This document shows positions 38,938-45,868 of a stretch of 64,000 nucleotides of DNA, in pieces. The stretch comes from Salminus brasiliensis (Eukaryota > Chordata > Actinopteri > Characiformes > Bryconidae), in the NCBI RefSeq assembly GCF_030463535.1, contig NC_132888.1, positions 3,107,980 through 3,171,979 on the forward strand. The letters are read 5' to 3'. Position 1 is the stretch's first letter. Each line of letters begins with the position of its first letter. The notes beneath the pieces were generated by a model. That model was given only the letters and a program-made list of their open reading frames with translations, was not told the origin of the DNA and made no database searches. Made by a program: the position numbers and the translations under genes.

Positions 38938-39121
38938 CTGCACCCTTTGCAACTCTACTTTCTACTTACAAGCTTTGGTCTGTCCTGTATCTCCTCCAGC
39001 TGAAGACGCTTGTCAGGACAAGGCGACGGCTAACTGCGCTCTGGTCCTGCGGGTGAAGCTGTGCACACACTGGTACTACAGAAAGGCCTGCTGTCTGTCC
39101 TGCAAGACGAAAGGCCAGTAA
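5692..39121 (+). CDS. adamtsl2: adamtsl2, ADAMTS-like protein 2 (complete, 18 coding exons)
   Basis: Secreted matrix glycoprotein. Known family role: ADAMTSL2 binds LTBP1 and fibrillins and restrains TGF-beta signalling; it has no protease domain. Exons 5692-5760, 17025-17161, 22536-22611, 22870-22972, 23331-23476, 24581-24704, 25805-25885, 26019-26194, 29338-29752, 30461-30818, 31815-31918, 32119-32245, 33793-34006, 35002-35157, 36067-36237, 37356-37532, 37815-37959 and 39000-39121 join in frame to 966 codons plus stop, with GT-AG at every junction. Human ADAMTSL2 is about 951 aa. Order: signal peptide 1-21; TSP1-1 about 40-97 ([14 protein letters not shown]); Cys-rich to about 218; spacer to about 318; variable linker to about 575; TSP1-2 to TSP1-7 about 580-925; PLAC 929-966. 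The TSP1-2/-3 stretch (DMYRWK, CVRYDG, FDSSVY) is what separates ADAMTSL2 from THSD4 and ADAMTSL4. Introns were placed by reading. Confidence 0.93.
5917..5960. repeat. (CT)n microsatellite in adamtsl2 intron 1
   Basis: A near-perfect CT run beginning about 155 bases after the exon 1 donor. Confidence 0.9.
6130..8170. repeat. AACGTT-rich diverged repeat block in adamtsl2 intron 1
   Basis: About 2 kb dominated by AACGTT/GAACGTTC motifs in both orientations. Long segments recur: the ACGTTCAGCAACGTTTTGAA unit near 6155, 6345 and 6975, and TTCTTCAAACGTTTTGGGAA near 6570 and 7150. It carries no ORF of interest. Confidence 0.8.
8430..8535. repeat. (TG)n(TA)n microsatellite
   Basis: A TG run passes directly into a TA run and then TATAT-type pentamers. 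Confidence 0.95.
8880..9500. repeat. 68-bp tandem repeat in adamtsl2 intron 1
   Basis: Units start near 9011, 9079, 9147 and 9215 at exactly 68-base spacing, flanked by more diverged copies. Each holds GTGATGTCATAAAGATCAAA and GTTACATACATTCATCTACA. Confidence 0.9.
10354..10757 (+). mobile_element. MITE family A, copy 2 (shortened)
   Basis: Starts ACACTACATTGACAAAAGTA and ends TTTGGACATATAGTA. The CA-repeat side of the body is deleted. Confidence 0.7.
11505..11700. mobile_element. Fragment of TIR element family D
   Basis: AACATCAGGCAGGTCTTG and GTCAGTACCTACCAACAGTGC match the element at 51431-51871; both ends are missing. Confidence 0.5.
11899..12198. mobile_element. hAT-like MITE with GAGCTGG-type terminal inverted repeats
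   Basis: The left end GAGCTGGGCAATATGACGAT and the right end ATATCGGCCAGCTC are inverted repeats about 300 bases apart. A partial relative lies at about 27300-27475. Confidence 0.6.
12457..12506. repeat. (AT)n microsatellite
   Basis: An uninterrupted AT run of about 50 bases. Confidence 0.95.
13200..13580. repeat. (CT)n-rich compound repeat with internal duplication
   Basis: Three CT tracts are separated by two copies of a segment containing AACCTGGAGAGAGCAGAGGG (about 13287 and 13423). It gives long spurious Leu/Ser and Arg/Glu frames. Confidence 0.85.
13990..15530. mobile_element. TIR element carrying a nested hAT-like element
   Basis: TAGGCTTGGGCGGTAT at the left (about 13993) and ATACCGCCCAAGCCTA at the right (about 15515) are inverted repeats. 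Most of the interior is the inverted hAT-like copy at 14300-15240, so the outer element was the host of a later insertion. Confidence 0.6.
14300..15240 (-). mobile_element. hAT-like non-autonomous element, copy 2 (inverted)
   Basis: Reverse complement of 53124-54068 over nearly its full length. Confidence 0.75.
16489..16972 (-). mobile_element. MITE family A, copy 3
   Basis: Left end TATGTCCAAATATTTGTGGA, right end CCCAATACTTTTGTCCCAAT. It ends 53 bases before adamtsl2 exon 2. Confidence 0.75.
17025..17161 (+). CDS. adamtsl2: adamtsl2 coding exon 2 (TSP1-1, first part)
   Basis: Acceptor CGTCAG, donor AG|GTAGAC, phase 2 end. Residues 24-69 include W41-x2-W44-x2-W47 (C-mannosylation pattern) and C50-S-W-T53-C54-G55 (protein O-fucosylation pattern), followed by [15 protein letters not shown]. 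Confidence 0.92.
17240..18772. repeat. 32-bp minisatellite, about 47 units, in adamtsl2 intron 2
   Basis: The unit reads GTCTGAACCCGACTAGAGCC then CGACTAAATTCT. Variants alternate GACTAG/GAATAG, CCCGA/CCTGA and AATTCT/AACTCT. A middle section (about 17960-18380) has the CCC stretched to 4-11 C. It begins about 80 bases after the exon 2 donor. Confidence 0.97.
19344..19875 (+). mobile_element. MITE family A, copy 4
   Basis: Starts ACACTATATTGACAAAAGTA and ends TTTGGACATATAGTG; includes an internal (GT)n at 19765-19826. Confidence 0.78.
21505..21716. repeat. 106-bp direct duplication
   Basis: ACTGTCCATGAGGGGGCGCT recurs at 21505 and 21611, and the whole unit through GGAGCCCTGGAGCTAGAAAT is near-identical. 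Confidence 0.9.
21955..22503 (-). mobile_element. MITE family A, copy 5
   Basis: Left end TTTGTCCAAATGTTTGTGGA, right end CCCAATACTTTTGTCAAAAC. It ends 32 bases before adamtsl2 exon 3. Confidence 0.78.
22536..22611 (+). CDS. adamtsl2: adamtsl2 coding exon 3 (TSP1-1, end)
   Basis: Acceptor TTTCTAG, donor CAG|GTAGGG. It completes R69 and encodes the C-terminal half of TSP1-1, with two cysteines (SSFC, YQLC) and an N-glycosylation sequon NSS. It ends in phase 0. Confidence 0.9.
22870..22972 (+). CDS. adamtsl2: adamtsl2 coding exon 4 (Cys-rich start)
   Basis: Acceptor GCCTAG, donor CAG|GTAATA, phase 1 end. Encodes PCPN then [12 protein letters not shown] and HYEWVPLYP, the conserved opening of the ADAMTS-like Cys-rich module. 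The intron before it is only 258 bases. Confidence 0.9.
23331..23476 (+). CDS. adamtsl2: adamtsl2 coding exon 5 (Cys-rich)
   Basis: Acceptor TGTCCAG, donor CAG|GTACGG. Encodes [15 protein letters not shown], then [11 protein letters not shown] and GVCIEGRCQ, the cysteine spacing of the Cys-rich module. Ends in phase 0 at residue 177. Confidence 0.93.
23757..24262. mobile_element. MITE family A, two copies in opposite orientation
   Basis: A forward fragment (23757-23865) is followed by an inverted, internally deleted copy (23870-24262), so the pair shares termini facing outward. Confidence 0.65.
24581..24704 (+). CDS. adamtsl2: adamtsl2 coding exon 6 (Cys-rich end)
   Basis: Acceptor CATGTAG, donor TTAG|GTATAT. 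Encodes [10 protein letters not shown] and [13 protein letters not shown], then [11 protein letters not shown] and CGVCGG are hallmark motifs before the ADAMTS spacer. Ends in phase 1. Confidence 0.93.
24955..25750. mobile_element. hAT-like element, second family
   Basis: AAGTAC-rich ends (GTACTTAAGTACTAAAGTAC at the left; TACTTCTACTTAAGTCTGGA at the right) form the terminal inverted-repeat style of fish hAT elements. No transposase is present. Confidence 0.55.
25805..25885 (+). CDS. adamtsl2: adamtsl2 coding exon 7 (spacer start)
   Basis: Acceptor GATCAG, donor TTGG|GTAAAA. Encodes [20 protein letters not shown] plus RKTENIL, the first beta strands of the cysteine-free spacer. It lies between a hAT-like element and exon 8. 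Confidence 0.92.
26019..26194 (+). CDS. adamtsl2: adamtsl2 coding exon 8 (spacer)
   Basis: Acceptor CTCTAG, donor ATG|GTAGGT. Encodes [14 protein letters not shown], then [10 protein letters not shown] and EYIMAQGP. No cysteines, as expected for a spacer. Ends in phase 0 at residue 304. Confidence 0.93.
26265..26735 (+). mobile_element. Retroelement 3' fragment (L2-like LINE or related SINE), copy 1
   Basis: It shares GAAGTTCGTTCCACCACTTC, GTCTGGACGCTCGTCTTCCG and the CAGAGCGACTTACAAAA segment with copies at 28480 and 40990. The last motif is a common fish LINE/SINE tail. Clade assignment is inference. Confidence 0.6.
26750..28470. other. adamtsl2 intron 8, no gene recognised
   Basis: Contains a T-rich run near 26861-26886, AT-rich sequence, and a truncated GCTGGGC-type MITE at about 27300-27475. 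Open frames here are short and lack family patterns. Confidence 0.5.
28480..28965 (-). mobile_element. Retroelement 3' fragment, copy 2
   Basis: Reverse complement of the copies at 26265 and 40990; its tail reads AAGAGCGTCTGTTAAATGCC. Confidence 0.65.
29338..29752 (+). CDS. adamtsl2: adamtsl2 coding exon 9 (spacer end and linker)
   Basis: Acceptor TTTTCAG, donor TTTG|GTAAGC. Starts [19 protein letters not shown] (spacer end), then runs into a Ser/Pro/Ala/Glu-rich linker with no cysteines and sequons NAS, NQS and NLS. The linker is the least conserved part of the family. Confidence 0.9.
30413..30442 (-). mobile_element. MITE family A, terminal fragment
   Basis: GTCCCAATACTTTTGTCCAT is the end of the family, 18 bases before adamtsl2 exon 10. 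Confidence 0.65.
30461..30818 (+). CDS. adamtsl2: adamtsl2 coding exon 10 (linker)
   Basis: Acceptor CTCCAG, donor GAGAG|GTAAGG. About 119 residues of acidic, Ser-rich linker with sequons NET, NSS and NST and only two cysteines (LPC, SDC). A fragment of a miniature transposon ends about 20 bases before this exon. Confidence 0.88.
30900..31145. mobile_element. Tc1/mariner-like remnant in intron 10
   Basis: Contains GAAGAATGATTGGCGCAAAT and CCCCCAAGCAAGA, phrases typical of Tc1-like transposase genes, plus the terminus GGGTGTCCAAACTTTTGCAT. Heavily decayed. Confidence 0.5.
31239..31768 (+). mobile_element. MITE family A, copy 6
   Basis: Starts TACTATATGGACAAAAGTAT and ends TATTTGGACATATGGTG; it ends 46 bases before adamtsl2 exon 11. 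Confidence 0.77.
31815..31918 (+). CDS. adamtsl2: adamtsl2 coding exon 11 (TSP1-2 start)
   Basis: Acceptor CTGCAG, donor ACAG|GTGCAA. Encodes [20 protein letters not shown] and TTG. The DMYRWK start of TSP1-2 is specific to ADAMTSL2 as I know the family. Confidence 0.92.
31978..32016. repeat. (CA)n microsatellite in intron 11
   Basis: CA run in the 200-base intron between exons 11 and 12. Confidence 0.95.
32119..32245 (+). CDS. adamtsl2: adamtsl2 coding exon 12 (TSP1-2 end)
   Basis: Acceptor TCGTAG, donor CAAG|GTCAGG. Encodes [27 protein letters not shown] and [15 protein letters not shown] repeat starts about 50 bases after the donor. Confidence 0.93.
32296..32371. repeat. (GT)n microsatellite in intron 12
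   Basis: 76-base GT run beginning 50 bases after the exon 12 donor, giving (UG)n in the transcript. Confidence 0.95.
33793..34006 (+). CDS. adamtsl2: adamtsl2 coding exon 13 (TSP1-3, TSP1-4 start)
   Basis: Acceptor GTGTAAG, donor GAG|GTCAGC. Encodes [20 protein letters not shown] (C-S-R-T-C-G O-fucose pattern), [17 protein letters not shown] and [12 protein letters not shown]. Ends in phase 0 just before the first cysteine of TSP1-4. Confidence 0.94.
34898..34955. repeat. (TG)n microsatellite before exon 14
   Basis: 58-base TG run ending 46 bases upstream of exon 14. Confidence 0.95.
35002..35157 (+). CDS. adamtsl2: adamtsl2 coding exon 14 (TSP1-4)
   Basis: Acceptor GCTGCAG, donor CCT|GTGAGT. 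Encodes [30 protein letters not shown] and [12 protein letters not shown]. From here each exon carries one TSP1 unit starting at its first cysteine. A 58-bp TG tract ends 46 bases before the exon. Confidence 0.93.
35413..35790 (-). mobile_element. MITE family A, copy 7 (internally deleted)
   Basis: Left end ACTATGTCCAAATATTTGTG, right end ACATACTTTTGTCCAGATAG. Confidence 0.72.
36067..36237 (+). CDS. adamtsl2: adamtsl2 coding exon 15 (TSP1-5)
   Basis: Acceptor GTCGAAG, donor CAG|GTAACT. Encodes [16 protein letters not shown], the Lys/Gly segment with [17 protein letters not shown], and [12 protein letters not shown]. Phase 0 at both ends. Confidence 0.92.
36448..37090. repeat. AT-rich microsatellite tract in intron 15
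   Basis: Several (AT)n runs (36452-36478, 36563-36625, 37070-37084) and a duplicated TATATGCCTTGCATATCTTA segment (about 36770 and 36850). Confidence 0.85.
37356..37532 (+). CDS. adamtsl2: adamtsl2 coding exon 16 (TSP1-6)
   Basis: Acceptor TGTGCAG, donor CAG|GTAACA. Encodes [16 protein letters not shown], a linker with [13 protein letters not shown], and [16 protein letters not shown]. Phase 0 at both ends. Confidence 0.93.
37767..37795. repeat. (TG)n microsatellite before exon 17
   Basis: 29-base TG run ending 19 bases before exon 17. Confidence 0.95.
37815..37959 (+). CDS. adamtsl2: adamtsl2 coding exon 17 (TSP1-7)
   Basis: Acceptor TATACAG, donor CCAG|GTAACT. Encodes [20 protein letters not shown] and [19 protein letters not shown]. 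Ends in phase 1. A GT tract lies 19 bases upstream of the acceptor junction. Confidence 0.93.
38092..38788. mobile_element. MITE family A, inverted pair in intron 17
   Basis: A forward copy (38092-38455) and an inverted copy (38515-38788) share GTATTGGGACACC / GGTGTCCCAATAC outward ends, giving a palindrome with arms of about 270-360 bases. Confidence 0.72.
38876..38936. repeat. (CA)n microsatellite before exon 18
   Basis: About 60-base CA run ending some 63 bases before exon 18. Confidence 0.95.
39000..39121 (+). CDS. adamtsl2: adamtsl2 coding exon 18 (PLAC domain, stop)
   Basis: Acceptor CTCCAG. Encodes [29 protein letters not shown] and a short basic end, then TAA. Six cysteines in the PLAC (protease and lacunin) pattern close the protein. 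Confidence 0.94.
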
Positions 39122-39429
39122 CGAGCTGCTGGACCCAAGCTGTGGCATTCCACACAATGTGAACCCCCCCCTCACCCCACACACTGGGCGCACTGTAAAC
39201 CCTGCAACCTGCATAAAGACGAAGGTGCTATAAGAAAGGGCTCTGCTCCACAGGCCCCTACAGGCAGCTCCCGTGACTGGACTGCAGTCTCTGGCCCACT
39301 GGTTGAGAAGGCACTGCATGTGGTTGACCACAGTTAACTGATGCTGTCTTGTTACACTGAGAAGAGCGATGCATTGAATCTACTTGCTTCAGATTTGTCC
39401 ACACGAAGCTGCGTGCACTGCTTGTTTAA

Positions 39430-40690
39430 GGTCTGTCCACCATGTTTCTGTGATGTTTAGGTTTGAGGACTGTGAGGGCCATCTTAAAGGTTCTAGGTGG
39501 TCCCTCTAGGTGGTCCATGGCGTCTTTTTATTATTATAATTTTTTTTTTTAAGCTGTGCTTTGGATCTTTTCAGCCTTTCAGATGTTTTCTAGCAGATGG
39601 TTTGACATCCAAGGTCTGCTGGTATGATGGATCCACCCCCGTTCTTCACAGTGGGCAAGGTGTTCTCTTCATTAAATGCAGTTCCTTTTCTTCTCCCAAA
39701 GTACACTACGTGGACAAAAGTATTTGGACACCTGCTAATTCATAATTTCTTTAGAAATCAAGGGTATTAAAAGAGCTGATCCTGCTTTTGTTGGAGTAAC
39801 TGTCTCTACTGTCCAATGAAGAGGTAGAACTTTCTGCTAGACTCTGGAGAAGCCTTGCTATGAAGGTTGCAACATCCTAACTGCACTCAGGATGTTGGGT
39901 GATCATCACCTCATCTTGTCCCCAAACTCCCCAACTCATCCCAAAAGTACTGGATGGAGCTCCACCATCCATCATTCCAGAGAACACAGTTCTTCCACTG
40001 CCCCCCAGCTCCTCAATGCTGGGGGTCTTTATACCCCTCTATAGTCCACCCCTGGCATTATTAGGCAGCATGGTGCCAATAGATTCATGATGTTTACCTG
40101 CTCCAGAGAGTCCTATTTTATTGGCAGTACTTCTCCACAGGGACTAGACAAGCTATGTTTGTCAGCAATGTGAGCAGCTTAAAGTAGCTAAATCCACTGA
40201 CCAGACAGGGTGTCCATAAATATTTAGACATATAGTGTACCTTTGCTGAGGTCTATTTTAACTTCATCAGCCCACAGCACCGATGAGGCTCCTCTAGATG
40301 TTCTTTAGCCTTCTTTTAAGCGGCTGCAAGGCTACAGCCTACCAGGTCGCAGGTCAGATTTCCTTCTTATGGCTCTTCCGTGAAGATCATGTCTATGAAA
40401 GCAGTGCTGCACAGTGGAACAGAAGGGGATTTGCCTTGCCTTTCTTGCCAGCATATGAGCGGTTATCTCAGTTGTCTTGGTCTTCCAGACCTGAACTTGA
40501 CCCTTGCCTTTTCTTTCTAACATTCTGTGCTGTAGAAGCCTTCCTCACAGCCTTCCTCTGCCTTATGGGCACCAGTTACCCTAGGACGTTGCTTAGAGGA
40601 GGCCATAGTTGATGGTTGAGTCAGAGAACTTCTTAAGCTTGGGAATTTGAGCTTCTGCAACACTTGGGGTGTCCGTGTGAAAATGATGTG
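39430..40690. mobile_element. DNA-transposon remnant interrupted by a MITE
   Basis: Outer pieces (39430-39700, 40250-40690) carry transposase-like phrases such as GATGGATCCACCCCCGTTCT and CAGCCCACAGCACCGATGAG, with stops in all frames. The MITE at 39703-40240 sits between them. Confidence 0.45.
39703..40240 (+). mobile_element. MITE family A, copy 8
   Basis: Starts ACACTACGTGGACAAAAGTA and ends TTTAGACATATAGTG. It lies inside the presumed adamtsl2 3' untranslated region. Confidence 0.77.
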
Positions 40691-40796
40691 TACATTTGAG
40701 TCAAGTAAATTCAGTGCATGGCTTTTTTTTTATGTTGTCGGTGTGCCAGTGTCTGGAGCAATCTACATTTGGTTGTACTGTATCGTTGAGTCTACT

Positions 40797-40801
<5 letters not shown>

Positions 40802-40833
<32 letters not shown>
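40802..40833. repeat. (CA)n microsatellite
   Basis: CA run about 75 bases before the candidate poly(A) signal. Confidence 0.95.
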
Positions 40834-40835
<2 letters not shown>

Positions 40836-40906
40836 TTTGTTACTTGTACAAAGTTTCTTTTGTTTTAAATGTGTTTTGTTGTCACCTGTGATGGATGAAA
40901 CAGTGA

Positions 40907-40912
40907 AATAAA
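40907..40912 (+). other. adamtsl2: Candidate polyadenylation signal of adamtsl2
   Basis: AATAAA followed by GT-rich sequence; I see no canonical AATAAA between the stop codon and this point. The 3' untranslated region would be about 1.8 kb and would include transposon sequence, so a nearer non-canonical site is possible. Confidence 0.4.
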
Positions 40913-40989
40913 GTGTTTGGTGCTAATCAGTACACAAGACAAGTGGTTTTGTGAGTAATTCCTTCAGTAATGCAGGTCAGTACAGTGCA

Positions 40990-41396
40990 TTCACGGCATT
41001 TAGCAGGTGTTCTTCTCCAGAGCGACTTACAAAAGTGCTTCACTGTTTACTCAGAAAATACCCTGAGCTAGTTCGTAAAAACTAGGATCCAAAAGACCCC
41101 TCTAATCTTGGGAAGTCCTCTCAGAAGAGGAGGAGGGTCTTCAGTCTGGGGTTGAGGACAGCGAGTGTTGGACTCTGCTGTTCGGACACCCAGGGGAAGC
41201 TCGTTCCACCACTTCGGTGCAGGACAGTAAAAAGTCTGGACGCTCGTCTTCCGTGGATCTTAAAGGATGGCAGGTCGAGCCGAGCCGTACTTGAAGCTGG
41301 AAGGGCTCTTGGTGCGGATCGGCTTTTGACTAAGTCCGGAGGGGCTGGCTGGTCCAGTATTGGCTTTGTAGGCCAGAGTCAAACACTGTTAGGCTA
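40990..41396 (+). mobile_element. Retroelement 3' fragment, copy 3
   Basis: Same family as 26265-26735: GAAGCTCGTTCCACCACTTC and GTCTGGACGCTCGTCTTCCG are shared. Confidence 0.65.
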
Positions 41397-41939
41397 AGTG
41401 AGGGACATTGTCCTTGCACAATAGACACGAGACAGGATGCATAGACAATAAGTACAAATATGTGCATGGGGAAATGTGTGCTGAAGGCTGGATGGTTAAG
41501 TCCTGACTAGGTTACTATACTAGCAGTAAAATGGAGTAAATATGTAGAGCAGTGATGAGCTGTGTGTGTAAATTTAGAGCAGAGTTTAGGTGTGTATGCT
41601 GAGGTAGACCAGACTGGTGTTGTAAACGAGGTGAGAGAGAACAGTACACTGCTTGTATACAGCAGGGGGAGTCCCTGAGCTAGTGGAGCTCAGTGTGGGT
41701 ATGATGAGTGAACAGTGCAATGAAGAAAAGGCTGTAGCATGGATTGTAAACTTAATCAAATGTGAACCTGACATACATAAGCAGGATATGATGAGTATGA
41801 TTATGATAAAATACTAAATAGACTGTACTGGGGACACTTTATTCTAAATATTCTAAAACACAGATTAGGGGTTTATTAGAGTAGAGAATAAAAGATTATT
41901 CTCTATGCATTATACTTCGTTTATTATGTGATGTGGAGT

Positions 41940-42610
41940 TCTGTTATGTAAAAAAAAAAACACTAATCATTGCATTATCAGTTGTAATAATGCACAATAA
42001 ACAATGCACCAACCAGTTATGTCAATTATTAAGCATAATTGTATCTTTATCAGTACACAATTGGAGTTTTATGTGAAAAAAATTGCATTATTAGTTTAAT
42101 CAACAATTTACCATCCTGTTATGCAAATCAAGCATAGAATTGCCTTTATCATTACATAATTGGAGGTTTGTTATTTGAAAATGGCATTATTAGTTGTTAT
42201 AATGATGCACAATAAACAATGTACCACTCTGCTATGTCAATTAGTAAGCATAAATAGCATAATTGGAGATTTGTTATGTATAAATCGCTAAAAATTGCAT
42301 TATTAGTTGTAATAATGCACAATAAACAATATACCACCCTGTTATGTAAATTAAGCATTAAATTTTTTTTTTTCGTACATAATTGGAGGTTTGTTATGTG
42401 AAAATCGCTAATAATTGCGTTATTAGTTTTAATAAACATTTTACCACCCTGTTATGTAAATTATTAAGCATAAAAGAACCTTTATCAGTACATAATTGGA
42501 AGTTTGTTATGTGAAAATCGCTAATAATTGCATTATTAGCTGTAATAACACAATAAATATGCACAATAAACAATATACCACTCTGCTATGTCAATTATTA
42601 AGCATAAATA
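41940..42610. repeat. AT-rich tandem repeat, units about 100-120 bp
   Basis: The CATAATTGGAG(G/A)TTTGTTATG landmark appears near 42057, 42157, 42259, 42378 and 42492, each followed by AATTGCATTATTAG and CAATAAACAAT. Confidence 0.85.
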
Positions 42611-43045
42611 TACTAAGAAATTGTCATATGTGTGATCTCTGTAAAGCTGTTTTGTGACATTCGTTGTGAAAAGCATAAATAATGATGATCATCACATGAC
42701 AGAGCTCCAATATTGTACTAATATAGGCCATTAGATCACACAAGATGAACCATAATAAACCCCTAATTTGTGTTCCTTCAAATAGTGTTACCACACTGTT
42801 AAAGGTATTGAAACTGTGGACTCTTAAGGTGCTTTGAGGAACCTTCATGAAAAGGTTTTTAGAAGAAAAAAGAGGTTCCTCTATTATTATTACACCCTCA
42901 CACCTAACCATGTCTAATGTAAATTGTGCATTTTGGTACACAACACAAAATAGTGTAGCCATGCAGTGATGGAAAGAGACCCAACAGTCGATTAGATGCT
43001 TGCACTGTAGTCCACTGTAATGAGGATTGTAAAATCTGAAAGTGG

Positions 43046-43665
43046 GCAAAATTTAAAGAGACAGTCCATAAGATTTGGGTATTTGCGGATTTGGAGACCT
43101 CTCTGGTGAGAATGTGTAATTGCAGCAGGCAGGGCGGAAGAGCACTGTTAAAATGTGCGCTGTGGTGCGTTCTCCTTTCAGAGCGGATGAATTTAAACAC
43201 TGCGTGTTTACATTTAGTCAGTTTCTCCGGTCGGACAGGGGGTGAATCAGCAGATGAAGGCTAAGTTAGCCGCTCTGATATCTCCATGTTCGCAGCAGCT
43301 CTCACATTAGCTGTTCTGTCTGTATCAGCAGCATTAGCAGCGTCGTGATTACTCAGGTAACCAGTGAACGGTGCTGGATCCTCTTTTAGAGCCTGTACAT
43401 GTGATGGAAGTATGTAAAGACGTGACAGGGCCAGGAAAGCTCCCATGAAAACCTACCAGACCAAAATTTAAAGAGACAGTCCATAAGATTTGGGGATTTG
43501 GAGACCTCTCTGGTGAGAATATGTAATTGCAGCAGGCAGGGCGGAAGAGCACTGTTAAAATGTGCATTGTGGTGCGGTCTCCTTTTAGTCAGTTTCTCTG
43601 GTGAGACAGTGGGTGAATGAGCAGATAAAGGCTCCCATGAAAACCTACCAGACCACTCTGTCTGT
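43046..43665. repeat. Direct duplication of about 420 bp
   Basis: AAATTTAAAGAGACAGTCCA begins both copies (about 43048 and 43467); the second copy is shorter by internal deletions. Confidence 0.85.
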
Positions 43666-44089
43666 TTTTAGAAAAAGGAATATATGAGGCTGTGCAGGGA
43701 CGGTCGCTCAGCACACTGATACTATTGATTACAGTAGTTTTGCCCCTCCCCTCTCAGACAGACCACTTGATTGATAAATTAAATGAAAAAAAATATTAAG
43801 GACTGCTGCTTTAAGCTGTTTGCATATTGTAGCAGGTCTTTATTTAGTCTTAAAACAAATACTCATTGTATTCTTAGCTCAGGCCACCTTAGGAACCCAG
43901 TTCTGCTCATTTGGCTCACTGGATTTCAGCTTGATGCAATAACAAACATGCTTTATAAAGAACAGCATCTCAATCAGACATTTTATTATACAACATTAGC
44001 ATGAAGTAAACATATGCTTATAAACAATACAGCCACAATACGCTAATATCAGTAATCTGGCTAGATGCTCACCAGACGTTCAACTAATA

Positions 44090-44349
44090 TTCACCCGTTC
44101 CACAGTTCCACTGCTTCACAGCTCTATGGCCCACACCTGGCATTAATAGGCAGCATGATGCCAATAGGTTCATGTTGTTTATCTGCTTCAGACCATCCTA
44201 TTCTATTGGCAGTACTTCTCTACAGGGACTGGATAAGCCTAGACTGCAAAGCTGTGCATATGTGTGTGTGTGCATTTGCACATCTGTGTCAGCAATGGGT
44301 CCGACTTATAGTAGCTGATCAGATTGGGTGTCCACAAACATTTGGACAT

Positions 44350-44357
<8 letters not shown>
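44090..44357 (+). mobile_element. MITE family A, copy 9 (right half)
   Basis: Retains the CAGTACTTCTCTACAGGGAC and GGTGTCCACAAACATTTGGA landmarks; the left half is missing. It ends 62 bases beyond the stop of gene B. Confidence 0.68.
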
Positions 44358-44392
<35 letters not shown>

Positions 44393-44418
44393 ATATATAT
44401 GCTGTAGGTCTGTGAAGC

Positions 44419-44647
44419 TCAGTGCCTGTTAGGGAAAGTCAGGAGCAGCAGAGGGAGCAGTAGGAGAAGAGAGTGGCTGAATGACAGTGAGGGGCTGCTG
44501 TTCGGCGTGGTGGGGGTAGAGTTTCCGAGGCCTGGAACCGTAGTCGTTCTGGGAGCCTCGGTCGTGTTTGGAATTACGCCAGTAAACAGAATCTGAGCGC
44601 TTCGCACCCCGACCCAGAATGTGGAGAAGTTCTGTACAAAGGTAGCC
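44419..44647 (-). CDS. Gene B coding exon 4 (linker, tail, stop)
   Basis: Acceptor CTTCCAG. It encodes ATFVQNFSTFWVGVRSAQIL, a linker with sequons NTT and NST, a leucine-rich hydrophobic tail and a TGA stop. Confidence 0.87.
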
Positions 44648-45186
44648 CTGGAAGACAATGACAAACACAGTATGACCCCCTGTCCTCGTCGCGAACCGTA
44701 CGGCCTTCAGTAAGTGTGAAGTCTTAGAGCACGCCTACCTGAACTCTATATCCCTGACCCCGCTGGCCGGGGGCGTCCATGTAGCCTGGACAGTTGTCTT
44801 CATGCTGCTGGATGTGTGACTGACTGCTGAGGCCTGGGGAGGAGGTCATGTAAAAGTGACAGTAATGAATGACGCTGCTGTGCTGTTTTCATGTTATCCT
44901 GAATGTATTTGGGGCAGCTGTGACTTTAAGGATGGAGACACAAGCTTAGGACTAGAAGGTTGCTGGTTCAATTGTCAGGAGCAGCATCCTTCCCTCGAGT
45001 GAAGCACCTAACCCCAAATTGTTCCCTGGGTGTTTAAGGTGGCTGCCCACCACTCTGGATGTGTAGCTCTAGACAACTTGCATAGTTTGAGTATGGGAGG
45101 ATCCAGTCAGCAGCTCATCATTGTAGGTTATTGTATATAGAATTAGTTCCAAATATATTTTGGAATATTATATTATTATTATTATT

Positions 45187-45223
<37 letters not shown>

Positions 45224-45803
45224 TATATATTAGTATTTCATAGTATTTAAGCATCCTTTAGAGTAGGGCTGGGCAATTCTGGTACTAGAGGGCTGGATTC
45301 CTGCAATCAGCTTATATATATATAGATTCCCACATTTTAGGGAATTTGCAGTGGTCAGCACATCCACCGTTGTGATCATGGTCACACAAAAACCTCATAT
45401 ATTCAAAACAGCCAATTTATAGGAGGAGGAAAGAACCCTCTTCACTTTCAATGGAAGTCAAAGTCATTTTAGAGCATTATTATTGATCCATTTAGCAAAA
45501 AACAACGGCCACATTCACATCATGGAGAAAAATGAGATCATTTCTGCAGTTTACAGTTTGAAAACACTCACTCAACACATTCATTGTGTTTAATTTTTAG
45601 AATAATAAATGTGTCAATAAGAGTAGCTAGTTTTTATCTCTTTGTAGTTTTGACACACTGTGTGTGTTTGAGAGTGAGACAGAGATAGTATGAGAGTTAA
45701 TTATGAGATTTAAAATACCAGATATATATACACTATTTTAATATATATATACACTATTTTAATATATATATACACTATTTTAATACTATATACTATAATA
45801 TTA

Positions 45804-45868
<65 letters not shown>

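Noticed and set aside
5692-39121. Assignment of the gene to THSD4 or ADAMTSL4, which share TSP1, spacer and PLAC layout
   Set aside because: The spacer ([20 protein letters not shown]) and TSP1-2/-3 (DMYRWK, CVRYDG, FDSSVY) match ADAMTSL2 as I know it, and seven TSP1 repeats with 18 coding exons agree.
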